A stretch of 35,451 nt of DNA from Curvibacter sp. (GCA_019233055.1 JAFAMV010000132.1:1-35451); one strand, 5' to 3'; shown: positions 15,531-24,796, counted from the stretch's first letter. The notes: generated by a model from the letters alone, not told the origin. Translations and numbers: made by a program.

Positions 15531-17965
15531 GGCTGCGGCTCCGCCAGCGCCACCCAGGTGGACCCCAGTCCATTGAGTGCCGCCAGGCTGCCGCCTTGCA
15601 AGGCCGGCATCTGCGCCACACCCGCTCGGGGCGAGAGGCGCACGCACCGCTCTTCGCCGGGGGCCAGATGGAACCAGTCCTGCGCGGGACGGTGCGTCTG
15701 GCTGCTGAAATGCAGGTACTGGGCGAAGCGCCGCGTGCTCAGGTGCAGGCATACCCCTTCGGCATCGTGCGACACCCGGGCCTGCAGGCCCAGCTCGGCC
15801 CTCGGCAGCAGGCGCTGCGGAAAGTGACAGGCCTGCGCCAGCAGGGCCCCGCTGTGCGCATCGCGCAGGGTGGCCACACTCACGTCATGGGCCGGTGGAC
15901 CGAAACGATAGGCATAGCTGATGTCGAAGAAACGCCCGAGCAGGTCGCCACTGCGGACCGTGAGCTGTTCGCGCGGCGCCAGCGTCAACATCCGCTCGCC
16001 TTCGGCCACGCTGCGCTCGCCCTCGCGCAGCGCCCGCAGGCCCAGGCTCAGGGCCAGGGGCTGCCCGCTTTCATTGATCAGGTGCAGCGCCAGGCCGTCC
16101 AGACCTTCGTCGGTGAGCAGCAATTGCACCGGCTGCAGCAGGCGGCCCAGCGCATGCAGCACGGGTTTGGCCACACCGGCCTGGTCGAGCAGGCCCCAGC
16201 CGGCGCCCTGGCGCAGATCGCGCCACTGCCAGACCAGACCGCCGCCACAACCCGAGCCGGGGCGCCGCCATTCAGAGAACAGGGCTTCGGCCAGGTCGCA
16301 GGACACGGCGCGCCCCAGATCAAGGTAGCGCGCCGGGTCTTCCCGCCGCAGCCGGGCCGGATCGACCCCATAGAGACTGCCGAGGTAGTGGTCGCGGACG
16401 TCGTCGAAATCCCAGGACGCCCCCAGGTCGCGCGGCGTGCCGCGCTTCCAGGCGGCATCGAGCGGCTGGCGGGCCAGGGCCGGCGGGAGTTCGGCTTCGG
16501 ACGGCAGGTGCGCCAGGGCCATGCATTCGCTGGCGAAGCGCACACCGGCGCGCCGGGCATCTTCCAGGGGGCGCATGTAGGCGCCGACCCCGTAATAGTG
16601 GCTCACCCCCTGCCCGGTCGAGAAGGCCGGCGTCCCGCCCCAGGGGGTGTTGGGCAGATAGGGCAGGTCCGGCCTCAGTTGCGCCGCGACGCCTGCCAGC
16701 AGGCCCTCGAACAGGGGCTCGTCGGCGGGCCAGTCCACCCCCAGCATCTCGGCCTGCTGGCGCACCTCGCTGCCGCCGCACAGCAGCGCCAGACTCGGGT
16801 GTCCCAGGCTGCGCTGCAGCTGATGCCGCGCTTCGGCCTCGACCTGGGCCATGAAGGCAGTGTCGCGGCCCGGGTAGTCGAAATTGGCGAACATGAAGTC
16901 CTGCCAGACCAGCACGCCGGCTTCATCGCAGGCCTCGAAGAAGGCGGCATCCTCGTACAGCATGGTGCCGCCCAGGCGCACCATGTTCATGCCGGCCTCG
17001 GCCAGCAGGCCGATCTGGGCCCGCACCGGCAGCGGTTCGCAGGACAGTCCGGCGAGATCCGACGGTGTCCAGCACACGCCACGACAGAACACCGGCTGGC
17101 CGTTGACGCGCCAGGCGAAGGCGCCGTCGGCGGTCTCCAGCGTGATGCGGCGGAACCCCACCCGGGCCAGCACACGGCGCCCTGCCGCCGTCTCCAGCTC
17201 CAGACGGTGGAGTTCAGGCCGTCCGTGGGTGTGCGGCCACCAGGCCTGCGCCCCCGGCACTGGGCCGGCCGCCTCCCAGACCCCTTCGCCGCAGGCTTGC
17301 AGCGGCAGGCGGTGTCCGGCGCAATGCAGCCAGGCACCGGCCGGGTCCGGCAGGTGAAGTTGCACGCGCAACTCGGCGCCCTGCCCGTTCCAGTCGGTCT
17401 GCAGGGCCAGCAGGCGGGGTTCGGCGACGGCATCGGCCGGTCTCAGCGAGACCGCCCTAAAGGGCCCCAGGGGCGGCAGGTCGGGACACCAGCCACTCAT
17501 GCGGCCGAGCAGACTCTGACGAACATCGCGCAGACGTGGCGGCTGGATCATGCGGGGCCGCCAGCGGGCCCGCCCCTGCCGCTTGGGCGCCTGGTTCTCC
17601 AGCTCCCGCACGCAAAGGTACAGAACGCCCGGCGACTGCGCCGGCAGACGGCATTCCAGCGGCAGATACATGTGGTCGTGGCGCGCCAGACACCGGTCGT
17701 CCAGCCACAGCTCGACCACCCCGGCCACGCCGTCGAAACGCAGATCGGCGGCCTGATCGAGTTCGACCTTGCAGCGATACCAATATTCACGGCTGCCCAG
17801 ATCTCCCGGGGAATCGGGATCGAGCCGACCGGCCCGCTGCAAGGCCGAAGCCACCGTGCAGGGCCCGTCGATGGCCAGCCAGTCCAGGCCGGCCGGCAGA
17901 TCCGCCGGTGTGGCGCAGGATGCCGGCGGCAGCGCCAGCGCCCACCCGCTCAATGAGAGGGCCAT
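15527..17965 (-). CDS. Glycoside hydrolase family 2, beta-mannosidase-like protein
   Basis: An 812-residue multidomain protein with the GH2 layout: sugar-binding domain (about 30-150, with YWYRCKVEL, FDGVAGVVELWLDD), immunoglobulin-like domain (about 180-275, ending in AWWPHTHG and VGFRRI), TIM barrel (about 280-600, VNGQPVFCRGVCWTPSD, EAGMNMVRLGG, ACDEAGVLVWQDFMFAN) and C-terminal beta domains. Both catalytic glutamates look present: Glu400 (LLCGGSE) as acid/base and Glu480 (RFASECMA) as nucleophile. The start ATG 17965 lies 5 bases after the DUF1839 stop. I see no convincing signal peptide, because the hydrophobic start is already part of the sugar-binding fold, so it is probably cytoplasmic. 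A GH2 enzyme in a carrier-protein operon suggests that the product or acceptor is a glycoside; this is inference. Confidence 0.87.
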   Translation of the reverse strand: MALSLSGWALALPPASCATPADLPAGLDWLAIDGPCTVASALQRAGRLDPDSPGDLGSREYWYRCKVELDQAADLRFDGVAGVVELWLDDRCLARHDHMYLPLECRLPAQSPGVLYLCVRELENQAPKRQGRARWRPRMIQPPRLRDVRQSLLGRMSGWCPDLPPLGPFRAVSLRPADAVAEPRLLALQTDWNGQGAELRVQLHLPDPAGAWLHCAGHRLPLQACGEGVWEAAGPVPGAQAWWPHTHGRPELHRLELETAAGRRVLARVGFRRITLETADGAFAWRVNGQPVFCRGVCWTPSDLAGLSCEPLPVRAQIGLLAEAGMNMVRLGGTMLYEDAAFFEACDEAGVLVWQDFMFANFDYPGRDTAFMAQVEAEARHQLQRSLGHPSLALLCGGSEVRQQAEMLGVDWPADEPLFEGLLAGVAAQLRPDLPYLPNTPWGGTPAFSTGQGVSHYYGVGAYMRPLEDARRAGVRFASECMALAHLPSEAELPPALARQPLDAAWKRGTPRDLGASWDFDDVRDHYLGSLYGVDPARLRREDPARYLDLGRAVSCDLAEALFSEWRRPGSGCGGGLVWQWRDLRQGAGWGLLDQAGVAKPVLHALGRLLQPVQLLLTDEGLDGLALHLINESGQPLALSLGLRALREGERSVAEGERMLTLAPREQLTVRSGDLLGRFFDISYAYRFGPPAHDVSVATLRDAHSGALLAQACHFPQRLLPRAELGLQARVSHDAEGVCLHLSTRRFAQYLHFSSQTHRPAQDWFHLAPGEERCVRLSPRAGVAQMPALQGGSLAALNGLGSTWVALAEPQP

Positions 17966-17970
17966 CGTGC

Positions 17971-18930
17971 TCAGCCGGCCAGGCGCCGCAGACCTGCCAT
18001 GACCGCCTCCCAGTGGCGGGCGACGTCGTCCAGGATCAGGCCGCTGTCATCGGCCCGGCCGCGGGCCACGGCCCGGGCCACCCGGAACTGCATCAGCTTG
18101 GCCTTGGCCGCGATCTGCTCGCAATGCCCCGCCGTCTCGGCGCCCTGACCCGGATCCAGCCACAGCGCAAAGGCGCCGAGAAAGCCGAAGACGGCGCCGA
18201 ACTGACGGAAGTGGTTGAACGCGTAGATGTGGAAGAAGTCGTTGCCCCGCTCGATGAGGCGGCACAGGTCGGCATCGAACACCGACTGGTAGGCAAGAAA
18301 GGGGTTGCGTGCCGGCGCCAGCGTCAGGTGCTGCCTCAGGGTCTCCAAAGCCCCCAGCCGCAGGGCCTCGCCCTGCAGGGGTTCGGCCCGGTCGAGCACG
18401 AATTCGGTGTAGGGAAACAGGGTCGCGCCAGCCTGCCGGTCCTGCGCATCGACGGCGAACAGGGCCTCATAGTCGGCGCCGCCCAGGGTGTAGTAACCCG
18501 AGTTGTGGAAGTAGCCGAGCTGGCGGCGTTGCGCATCGATGTGGTTGATGCCGACCGTCGTCTTGGTGTGCTCGCGCTGGTAGGAGGTGGCCCGGGTGTC
18601 AGGCAGGTGGAAGCCGTCGAGCTCGACCAGCACCAGGTTGCCGCGCGCCACCTGGACGGCCACATGCTCCTGCAGCCGGTCGAAGATGGCCAACTCGCGC
18701 AACACCAGGCCATGCAGGCGCGTCAGGTCGCCCATGTCGAACTTGCAGAAGGTGAACTGGTCGCCTTCGTGGTCCAGCTCGACCAACGCCGCCATCAAGG
18801 CCTCGGGGGCCAGTCCCCGGCTGTGCAGGTAGCCGATCCAGAGGTCCAGGCTGCAGTTGGACTGCGGCCAATGACGATCGGCCGCATGCAGGGGATGCGG
18901 CTCGGCCGGCAACACCACCTGATCCAGCAT
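17971..18930 (-). CDS. DUF1839 family protein (candidate papain-like aminoacyltransferase)
   Basis: A 319-residue protein of a family without assigned function that accompanies carrier-protein ligases. Near the N-terminus is SNCSLDLWIGYLHSRG with Cys26 at a helix start. Further on come NLVLVELDGFHLPDT (Asp105, His108), then REHTKTTVGINHID (His121) and YFHNSGYYTLGGADY. The spacing of an N-terminal Cys in a helix, a strand with a D-x-x-x-LP turn, and a His before a strand resembles BtrH-like and C39-like papain folds, where BtrH moves an acyl group from a carrier protein to an amine. This fold assignment is my inference. Start ATG 18930 overlaps the ligase stop (TGATG) and is preceded by GGAGG. 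Confidence 0.85.
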   Translation of the reverse strand: MLDQVVLPAEPHPLHAADRHWPQSNCSLDLWIGYLHSRGLAPEALMAALVELDHEGDQFTFCKFDMGDLTRLHGLVLRELAIFDRLQEHVAVQVARGNLVLVELDGFHLPDTRATSYQREHTKTTVGINHIDAQRRQLGYFHNSGYYTLGGADYEALFAVDAQDRQAGATLFPYTEFVLDRAEPLQGEALRLGALETLRQHLTLAPARNPFLAYQSVFDADLCRLIERGNDFFHIYAFNHFRQFGAVFGFLGAFALWLDPGQGAETAGHCEQIAAKAKLMQFRVARAVARGRADDSGLILDDVARHWEAVMAGLRRLAG

Positions 18931-19841
18931 CACAGGCCTCCGAGCACGGCGCGCACATCCTCCGGCCAGGCCTTGGGATCGAGTCCATGGTGGCGCAGCA
19001 GGGCCAGCGTGATGCGCTCCATGCCGAAGCCCACGCAGGCGGTGTGGGCCACTTCATCGCCCGGGGTGCGCAGCTTCCAGATCAGACCGAAATGGTCCAT
19101 GTGGTAGTTGAAGCTCAGGCAGGCCGTGGGGTTCTCCTGGCTGTTCACCGGCACCAGCAGTTCGAACTTGAGCCGCTGCTCGCGCTGGCTGGCCGCCAGC
19201 ACCCGGCCGGCACGGCCGAAGAAGGGGTCGTTGGCCACATCGATGGTCAGCGGCAGCTGCAGCGAACGCATCAGCTTCTCGCCCGCTTCCAGCCAGTGGG
19301 CGCGGAAGGCCAGCACCTGGTCCGGCGTGCCGATGCGCACATATTCGCGCATGCGGAACAGTTGCAGACGGGTCGGCTCCAGCGAGGGCTCGTGGCGGAA
19401 GCAATAGGACATCAGGTCCAGCGTGACCCCATCGGCACCGACCGGACCCCGCTTGGCGACGATGGGATAGGAGGGGTAGCAGGCCGCCGGCGTGAGCACC
19501 ACGCCCGAGGCCTTCTGGCCCTCGGTCCAGTCCTTGCCCTCGGCCACGCAGTCGAGCACGCGGCGATGCTCGCGCTCGTCGCCGCAGAAGCAATGCACCG
19601 TCCCGGCGAAGTGCGGGAAGGTCTTGAGGTATTCGCTCTCCTCGAAGGTCTGCTGCGTGATGGCCGGCGGAAAACGCATCACCTCGGCCTGCTGGGCGGC
19701 ACCATGCTGGCTGATCAGACGATCAAGCCGCTCCACGATGTCTTCGAAGACACCACTCTTGCCGTAGAGGCCGTCCTCTCCCATCGGGATGAAATGGCCG
19801 GCGGAAATCAGTTCTTCGAGAAAGCTCGTGCGGGAATCCAT
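18930..19841 (-). CDS. Amino acid:[carrier protein] ligase (class II aminoacyl-tRNA synthetase homologue)
   Basis: A 303-residue enzyme that activates a small amino acid with ATP and loads it onto the phosphopantetheine arm of a carrier protein, as established for homologues from Bradyrhizobium and Agrobacterium (Gly or Ala). It corresponds to the catalytic core of atypical SerRS and lacks the tRNA-binding arm. Visible are DGLYGRSG-like DGLYGKSGVFEDIVERL, class II motif 2 (CFRHEPS...RLQLFRMREYVRIG), motif 3 (GFGMERITLALL), and likely zinc ligands Cys121 (LTPAACYPSYP), Glu166 (RMREY) and Cys269 (HTACVGFG). ATG 19841 lies one base after the dehydrogenase stop; an in-frame TTG 30 bases earlier is less likely. 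Its partner carrier protein is encoded two genes upstream in the same operon. Confidence 0.95.
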   Translation of the reverse strand: MDSRTSFLEELISAGHFIPMGEDGLYGKSGVFEDIVERLDRLISQHGAAQQAEVMRFPPAITQQTFEESEYLKTFPHFAGTVHCFCGDEREHRRVLDCVAEGKDWTEGQKASGVVLTPAACYPSYPIVAKRGPVGADGVTLDLMSYCFRHEPSLEPTRLQLFRMREYVRIGTPDQVLAFRAHWLEAGEKLMRSLQLPLTIDVANDPFFGRAGRVLAASQREQRLKFELLVPVNSQENPTACLSFNYHMDHFGLIWKLRTPGDEVAHTACVGFGMERITLALLRHHGLDPKAWPEDVRAVLGGL

Positions 19842-19842
19842 G

Positions 19843-21060
19843 TCAGACAAATCCAAATTGCAGAGGATCAAGCAGCAGGAAGCTGCTCATGGTGTCGATC
19901 AGGCGGGCGTTGTTGATCATCAGCGGCGCCGAATGCAGGTCGCGCAGATGGCGCCCCAGGGCCGACGGGCCTTCGCTGCGGTAGCCGGCAAAACCGACCG
20001 TCGACAGCGCCTGCTGCACCACGGCCAGGCAGCCCTCGGACATGGTGCTCTTGAGCAGGGTCAGGTCGGTGGTCAGGGACATGGGCAGCGCACCCGGGCC
20101 GGCGGCCAACACCAGCTCGAAGCGGCCCAGGGCCGACATCAGCCGGGCATGCAGCACCTGCACCTTGGCCACCAGATCGGGCAGATGACTGGCGGCGGCG
20201 GGCAGGTTGCCGCCGTTGTGCTTCATGGCCGCCTTCAGATGCGCGCGCACCCGCAGCAAGGCATTGTGGGCGATGCCGAACCAGACGCTGGACCACAGGA
20301 TGTGCGACACCGGCAGCATGGTGTTGGCGATGATCTCGGCAAACGGTGCCTCGAAGATCTGCTCGCGCACCCCTTCGCTGTGGATCATGAAGGCATCGCT
20401 GCAGGTGCCGCGCATGCCCAGCGCATCCCAGTTGCCGGTCTTCTCGAGCCGGTACTGCTCGCGCATCACCGTGACCATCACCTGGCCATTGGGAGGAGCC
20501 TGCTCGTCGGCCCGCGCCGTGATCAGCAGTGCGTCGGCATACGCGCCGTAGGACACCACCGAGCCGTGCTTGGTCAGGGTGAAGCGGTCGCCATCGACGG
20601 CGACGGCGGTGAGCGAGCGGCGGATATCGCCCCCCACCCCGACCTCGGAGGTCACCGACCCCAGCAGCAACTGGCGCTCGGCGATCTGCTTTTGCAGGTC
20701 GCGATACCAGGTCGACGAGCCGGCGTGGTGCACGATCGAAGACAGCTTGATGTGGTGCATGGCGAACACCATGCCGCTGGCCGCGCAGGCACCACCGATC
20801 TGGGCGCACATGGCAGCGATCTCGCGCAGGCCCAGGCCTTGACCACCCAATTCCACCGGCACCGCCGCGCCCAGCAGGCCGCCATCGCGCATGCACTGCA
20901 CCGCCTCGGCGGGGAAGCGGGCGTCGCGGTCGACCTCATCGGCATGGCGTGCCGCCACGGCCACCACCTCGGCCACCCGCGCGCGCCAGTCCCAGGTCGT
21001 CGCCGGCGACACGGCCTCGGCCGTCCGGGCGGGAGCAGCGCCCTCGATCCGGGCGCTCAT
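19843..21060 (-). CDS. Acyl-CoA dehydrogenase-like flavoprotein of the carrier-protein operon
   Basis: A 405-residue protein with the three-domain acyl-CoA dehydrogenase plan: N-terminal helical domain (DARFPAEAVQCMRDGGLLGA, PVELGGQGLGLREIAAMCAQ), middle beta domain (LLGSVTSEVGVGGD, FTLTKHGSVVSYGAYAD) and C-terminal helical domain (LLKSTMSEGCLAVVQQALST, GRHLRDLHSAPLMINNARL). It should bind FAD and form or reduce a C-C or C-N double bond next to a thioester. Placed between a carrier protein (four-base ATGA overlap) and an amino acid:carrier ligase, it is more likely to act on an aminoacyl-S-carrier than on a CoA ester, as prolyl-carrier oxidases of this superfamily do. The reaction is inferred. 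Confidence 0.88.
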   Translation of the reverse strand: MSARIEGAAPARTAEAVSPATTWDWRARVAEVVAVAARHADEVDRDARFPAEAVQCMRDGGLLGAAVPVELGGQGLGLREIAAMCAQIGGACAASGMVFAMHHIKLSSIVHHAGSSTWYRDLQKQIAERQLLLGSVTSEVGVGGDIRRSLTAVAVDGDRFTLTKHGSVVSYGAYADALLITARADEQAPPNGQVMVTVMREQYRLEKTGNWDALGMRGTCSDAFMIHSEGVREQIFEAPFAEIIANTMLPVSHILWSSVWFGIAHNALLRVRAHLKAAMKHNGGNLPAAASHLPDLVAKVQVLHARLMSALGRFELVLAAGPGALPMSLTTDLTLLKSTMSEGCLAVVQQALSTVGFAGYRSEGPSALGRHLRDLHSAPLMINNARLIDTMSSFLLLDPLQFGFV

Positions 21061-21308
21061 GAGGCGTGCTGCGCAGCCTGGAGCTGGCGCAGCACTGCCG
21101 ACAGGGCGGCAATACTGGAGAAGGTGGCCCGGTTCAGGTATTCGTCGGGAATCTCGACATCGAAACGGTCCTCGACCGCCAACATCACGTTGACGATGGC
21201 CAGGCTGTCCAGCCCGGCGGCAAAAAGATCGGCGTCATCGCCAAGGCTGTCGATGGCCGTCGCCAGACGGCCCTGCTTGGCAAAAATCTCACGCAATGCT
21301 TCGTTCAT
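21057..21308 (-). CDS. Stand-alone acyl/aminoacyl carrier protein
   Basis: An 83-residue acidic four-helix carrier protein with the phosphopantetheine site AGLDSLAIVNVMLAVEDRF, Ser35 being the attachment residue, and the usual FDVEIPDEYLN and FSSIAALSAVL helices. Start ATG 21308 has GAGAAG 3-8 bases upstream. It is the first gene of the six-gene operon, and its stop overlaps the dehydrogenase start. It is the expected partner of the amino acid:[carrier protein] ligase rather than the fatty-acid ACP. No phosphopantetheinyl transferase gene is in the window, so a housekeeping enzyme must activate it. Confidence 0.93.
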   Translation of the reverse strand: MNEALREIFAKQGRLATAIDSLGDDADLFAAGLDSLAIVNVMLAVEDRFDVEIPDEYLNRATFSSIAALSAVLRQLQAAQHAS

Positions 21309-21329
21309 GTTCTTCTCGGGTCCGAGGGC

Positions 21330-21345
21330 CAAGGGCATGCCCTTG
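21330..21345. repeat. Perfect 16-base palindrome in the leader of the carrier-protein operon
   Basis: CAAGGGCATGCCCTTG reads the same on both strands with no spacer. It lies 21 bases upstream of the carrier-protein start codon, downstream of the predicted transcription start, so it would be in the 5' leader of the mRNA. It may be a dimeric protein site or an RNA fold; a perfect 16-base palindrome without a loop fits a DNA site better. Confidence 0.45.
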
Positions 21346-21373
21346 CAGCGTCCATCAGGGGTAGATAAAAGCC

Positions 21374-21429
21374 GACATTAAGTAACAAAATGTCAGTCAA
21401 ATCATAGCTGCCGAAAAGACTGTTTACAA
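21374..21429 (-). promoter_or_regulatory. Promoter of the carrier-protein operon with inverted-repeat operator at +1
   Basis: On the minus strand TTGTAA (21429-21424), a 17-base spacer and TATGAT (21406-21401) form a good sigma-70-type promoter. The predicted start is near 21394. Immediately downstream lies GACATT-N9-AATGTC (21374-21394), an inverted repeat with perfect 6-base arms, in the place of a repressor operator covering +1 to +21. No dedicated regulator gene is present in the operon. Confidence 0.5.
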
Positions 21430-21450
21430 CGTTAGCCGACCATTTAAGAT
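21423..21450 (+). promoter_or_regulatory. Promoter of the YkgJ-like gene, sharing its -35 region with the divergent operon
   Basis: TTTACA (21423-21428), a 16-base spacer and TAAGAT (21445-21450) read toward the Cys-cluster protein gene. The -35 hexamer overlaps that of the opposite promoter (TTGTAA, 21429-21424), so the two may compete or be controlled together. A further perfect palindrome, GAATTAATTC (21471-21480), lies about 20 bases after the -10 box. Confidence 0.42.
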
Positions 21451-21551
21451 TTTGCTGAATCGTTTTCGGTGAATTAATTCGCAACCGATGCAACACTGGC
21501 ATTTTCCGAATGGGCCGACAGCTTTTGCATGACATGAAGAGGTCGCCTTCC

Positions 21552-22079
21552 ATGACACCGCAACCCCTCCAGGCCGATTGCAATGCCTGCGTCGGCCTGT
21601 GCTGCGTGGCCCTGCCTTTCGATGCGGAACAGGGTTTCGGTTTCGACAAACCAGCCCAAACCCCCTGCCCCCACCTGCAGACGGATTTCCGCTGTGCCAT
21701 CCACACGGAGCTTGCGGCCCAAGGATTCTCGGGGTGCGTCGCCTTCGATTGTCACGGCGCGGGTCAGCGCACCACGAGGATGTTCGGGCTGCGCCCCGAC
21801 TGGTCGCGGCCGGACCCGATCACGCCCGACATGTTCGAAGCCTTCTTCATCCTGCGCCGGCTGCATGAACTGTTGCTCCTGGCGACGACTACCCAGCGCT
21901 ATCTGCAAGGCCGGCACCTGGAGCAACTGAACAGTTGGCTGGAGCCATGGCAGAGCCGCCTGGACGCGCTCTGCCTCCAGGGACTGCCCGGCCTGAGATC
22001 GGTGGACCTGCCACGCGAGCAGGCCTTCCTGAAGCAGTTGCTGGACCCGCTCAGGCACAGGCCCAGGCCGATCCAGTGA
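21552..22079 (+). CDS. YkgJ-like cysteine-cluster protein
   Basis: A 175-residue protein with a Cys-rich N-terminal half: Cys10, Cys13, Cys17, Cys18 (DCNACVGLCC), Cys39 and Cys48 (CPHL, CAIH), Cys62 and Cys67 (GCVAFDCHGAGQ). This is the pattern of zinc- or iron-sulfur-binding YkgJ-type proteins. The segment around GCVAFDCHGAGQRTT and the helix MFEAFFILRRLHELLLL resembles the N-terminal part of proteins that elsewhere carry pentapeptide repeats, which are absent here. Start: of three in-frame ATGs (21510, 21534, 21552), the last has AGAGG 9 bases upstream and begins the conserved region. It is divergent from the carrier-protein operon with overlapping promoters. Function unknown. Confidence 0.8.
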   Translation: MTPQPLQADCNACVGLCCVALPFDAEQGFGFDKPAQTPCPHLQTDFRCAIHTELAAQGFSGCVAFDCHGAGQRTTRMFGLRPDWSRPDPITPDMFEAFFILRRLHELLLLATTTQRYLQGRHLEQLNSWLEPWQSRLDALCLQGLPGLRSVDLPREQAFLKQLLDPLRHRPRPIQ

Positions 22080-22097
22080 GCCCCGGCGGCCAGTCGT

Positions 22098-22367
22098 TCA
22101 CGCCATCCTGAAACGGGAGCGGATCACCACCGAGCCTTCGCAGGCACTGTCCTGGAAGGTGGCGACGCCCAGAAGCCGGATGGCCACGCCACCGAGGTCG
22201 GCCCCGGCTTCGTCGAACAGCCATGGCGACAAGGTCGCCGCCGTCACGGCCGGGGCACAAGCGGCCGAGAAAAGGATCACGCCGTTCTCGGCCACACCCA
22301 ACAGATGCTCCGTGCCGGCCCGCAAGCCCGCCGGAGACACCAGCAACCGGAATGCCGGATGCGCCAT
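22098..22367 (-). CDS. Small protein of unknown function under a putative FNR-type box
   Basis: An 89-residue protein that I do not recognise. It starts MAHPAFRLLVSPAGLRAG, has no clear signal peptide or membrane segment, and contains two Cys (SAACAPAV, DSACEGS). Coding is supported by a good ribosome site, AGGGGG 7 bases before ATG 22367, and by a well-formed promoter upstream. A GTG two codons earlier is also in frame. It converges on the Cys-cluster protein gene with 18 bases between the stops. Confidence 0.62.
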   Translation of the reverse strand: MAHPAFRLLVSPAGLRAGTEHLLGVAENGVILFSAACAPAVTAATLSPWLFDEAGADLGGVAIRLLGVATFQDSACEGSVVIRSRFRMA

Positions 22368-22385
22368 GACCACCCCCTGTCATTA

Positions 22386-22427
22386 TTGATTTGCATCAAT
22401 TATCAGGAGGCAAGCTGATTCATCCAA
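22386..22427 (-). promoter_or_regulatory. Promoter with a perfect FNR/CRP-family box across the start site
   Basis: On the minus strand TTGGAT (22427-22422), a 17-base spacer and GATAAT (22404-22399) read toward the 89-residue protein. TTGAT-TTGC-ATCAA (22386-22399) matches the FNR/Anr consensus TTGAT-N4-ATCAA perfectly and is centred on the predicted transcription start, a position that implies repression rather than activation. Confidence 0.5.
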
Positions 22428-22441
22428 ACCAAGCCGTCTTT

Positions 22442-24796
<2,355 letters not shown>

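Noticed and set aside
13683..17956. Two long plus-strand frames (about 714 and 786 codons) opposite the hydrolase and GH2 genes
   Set aside because: They are antisense shadows in GC-rich DNA. The minus-strand frames carry catalytic motifs and coupled starts, while the plus frames show low-complexity His/Gln/Arg-rich sequence.
18930..19841. Reading the ligase gene as a seryl-tRNA synthetase
   Set aside because: It is too short, lacks the N-terminal tRNA-binding coiled coil and sits with a carrier protein gene; its motif sequence is that of aa:CP ligases.
22386..22399. FNR-type box as an activator site for the small unknown gene
   Set aside because: It lies at the predicted +1, not near -41, so activation from this position is implausible; repression is the reading kept.
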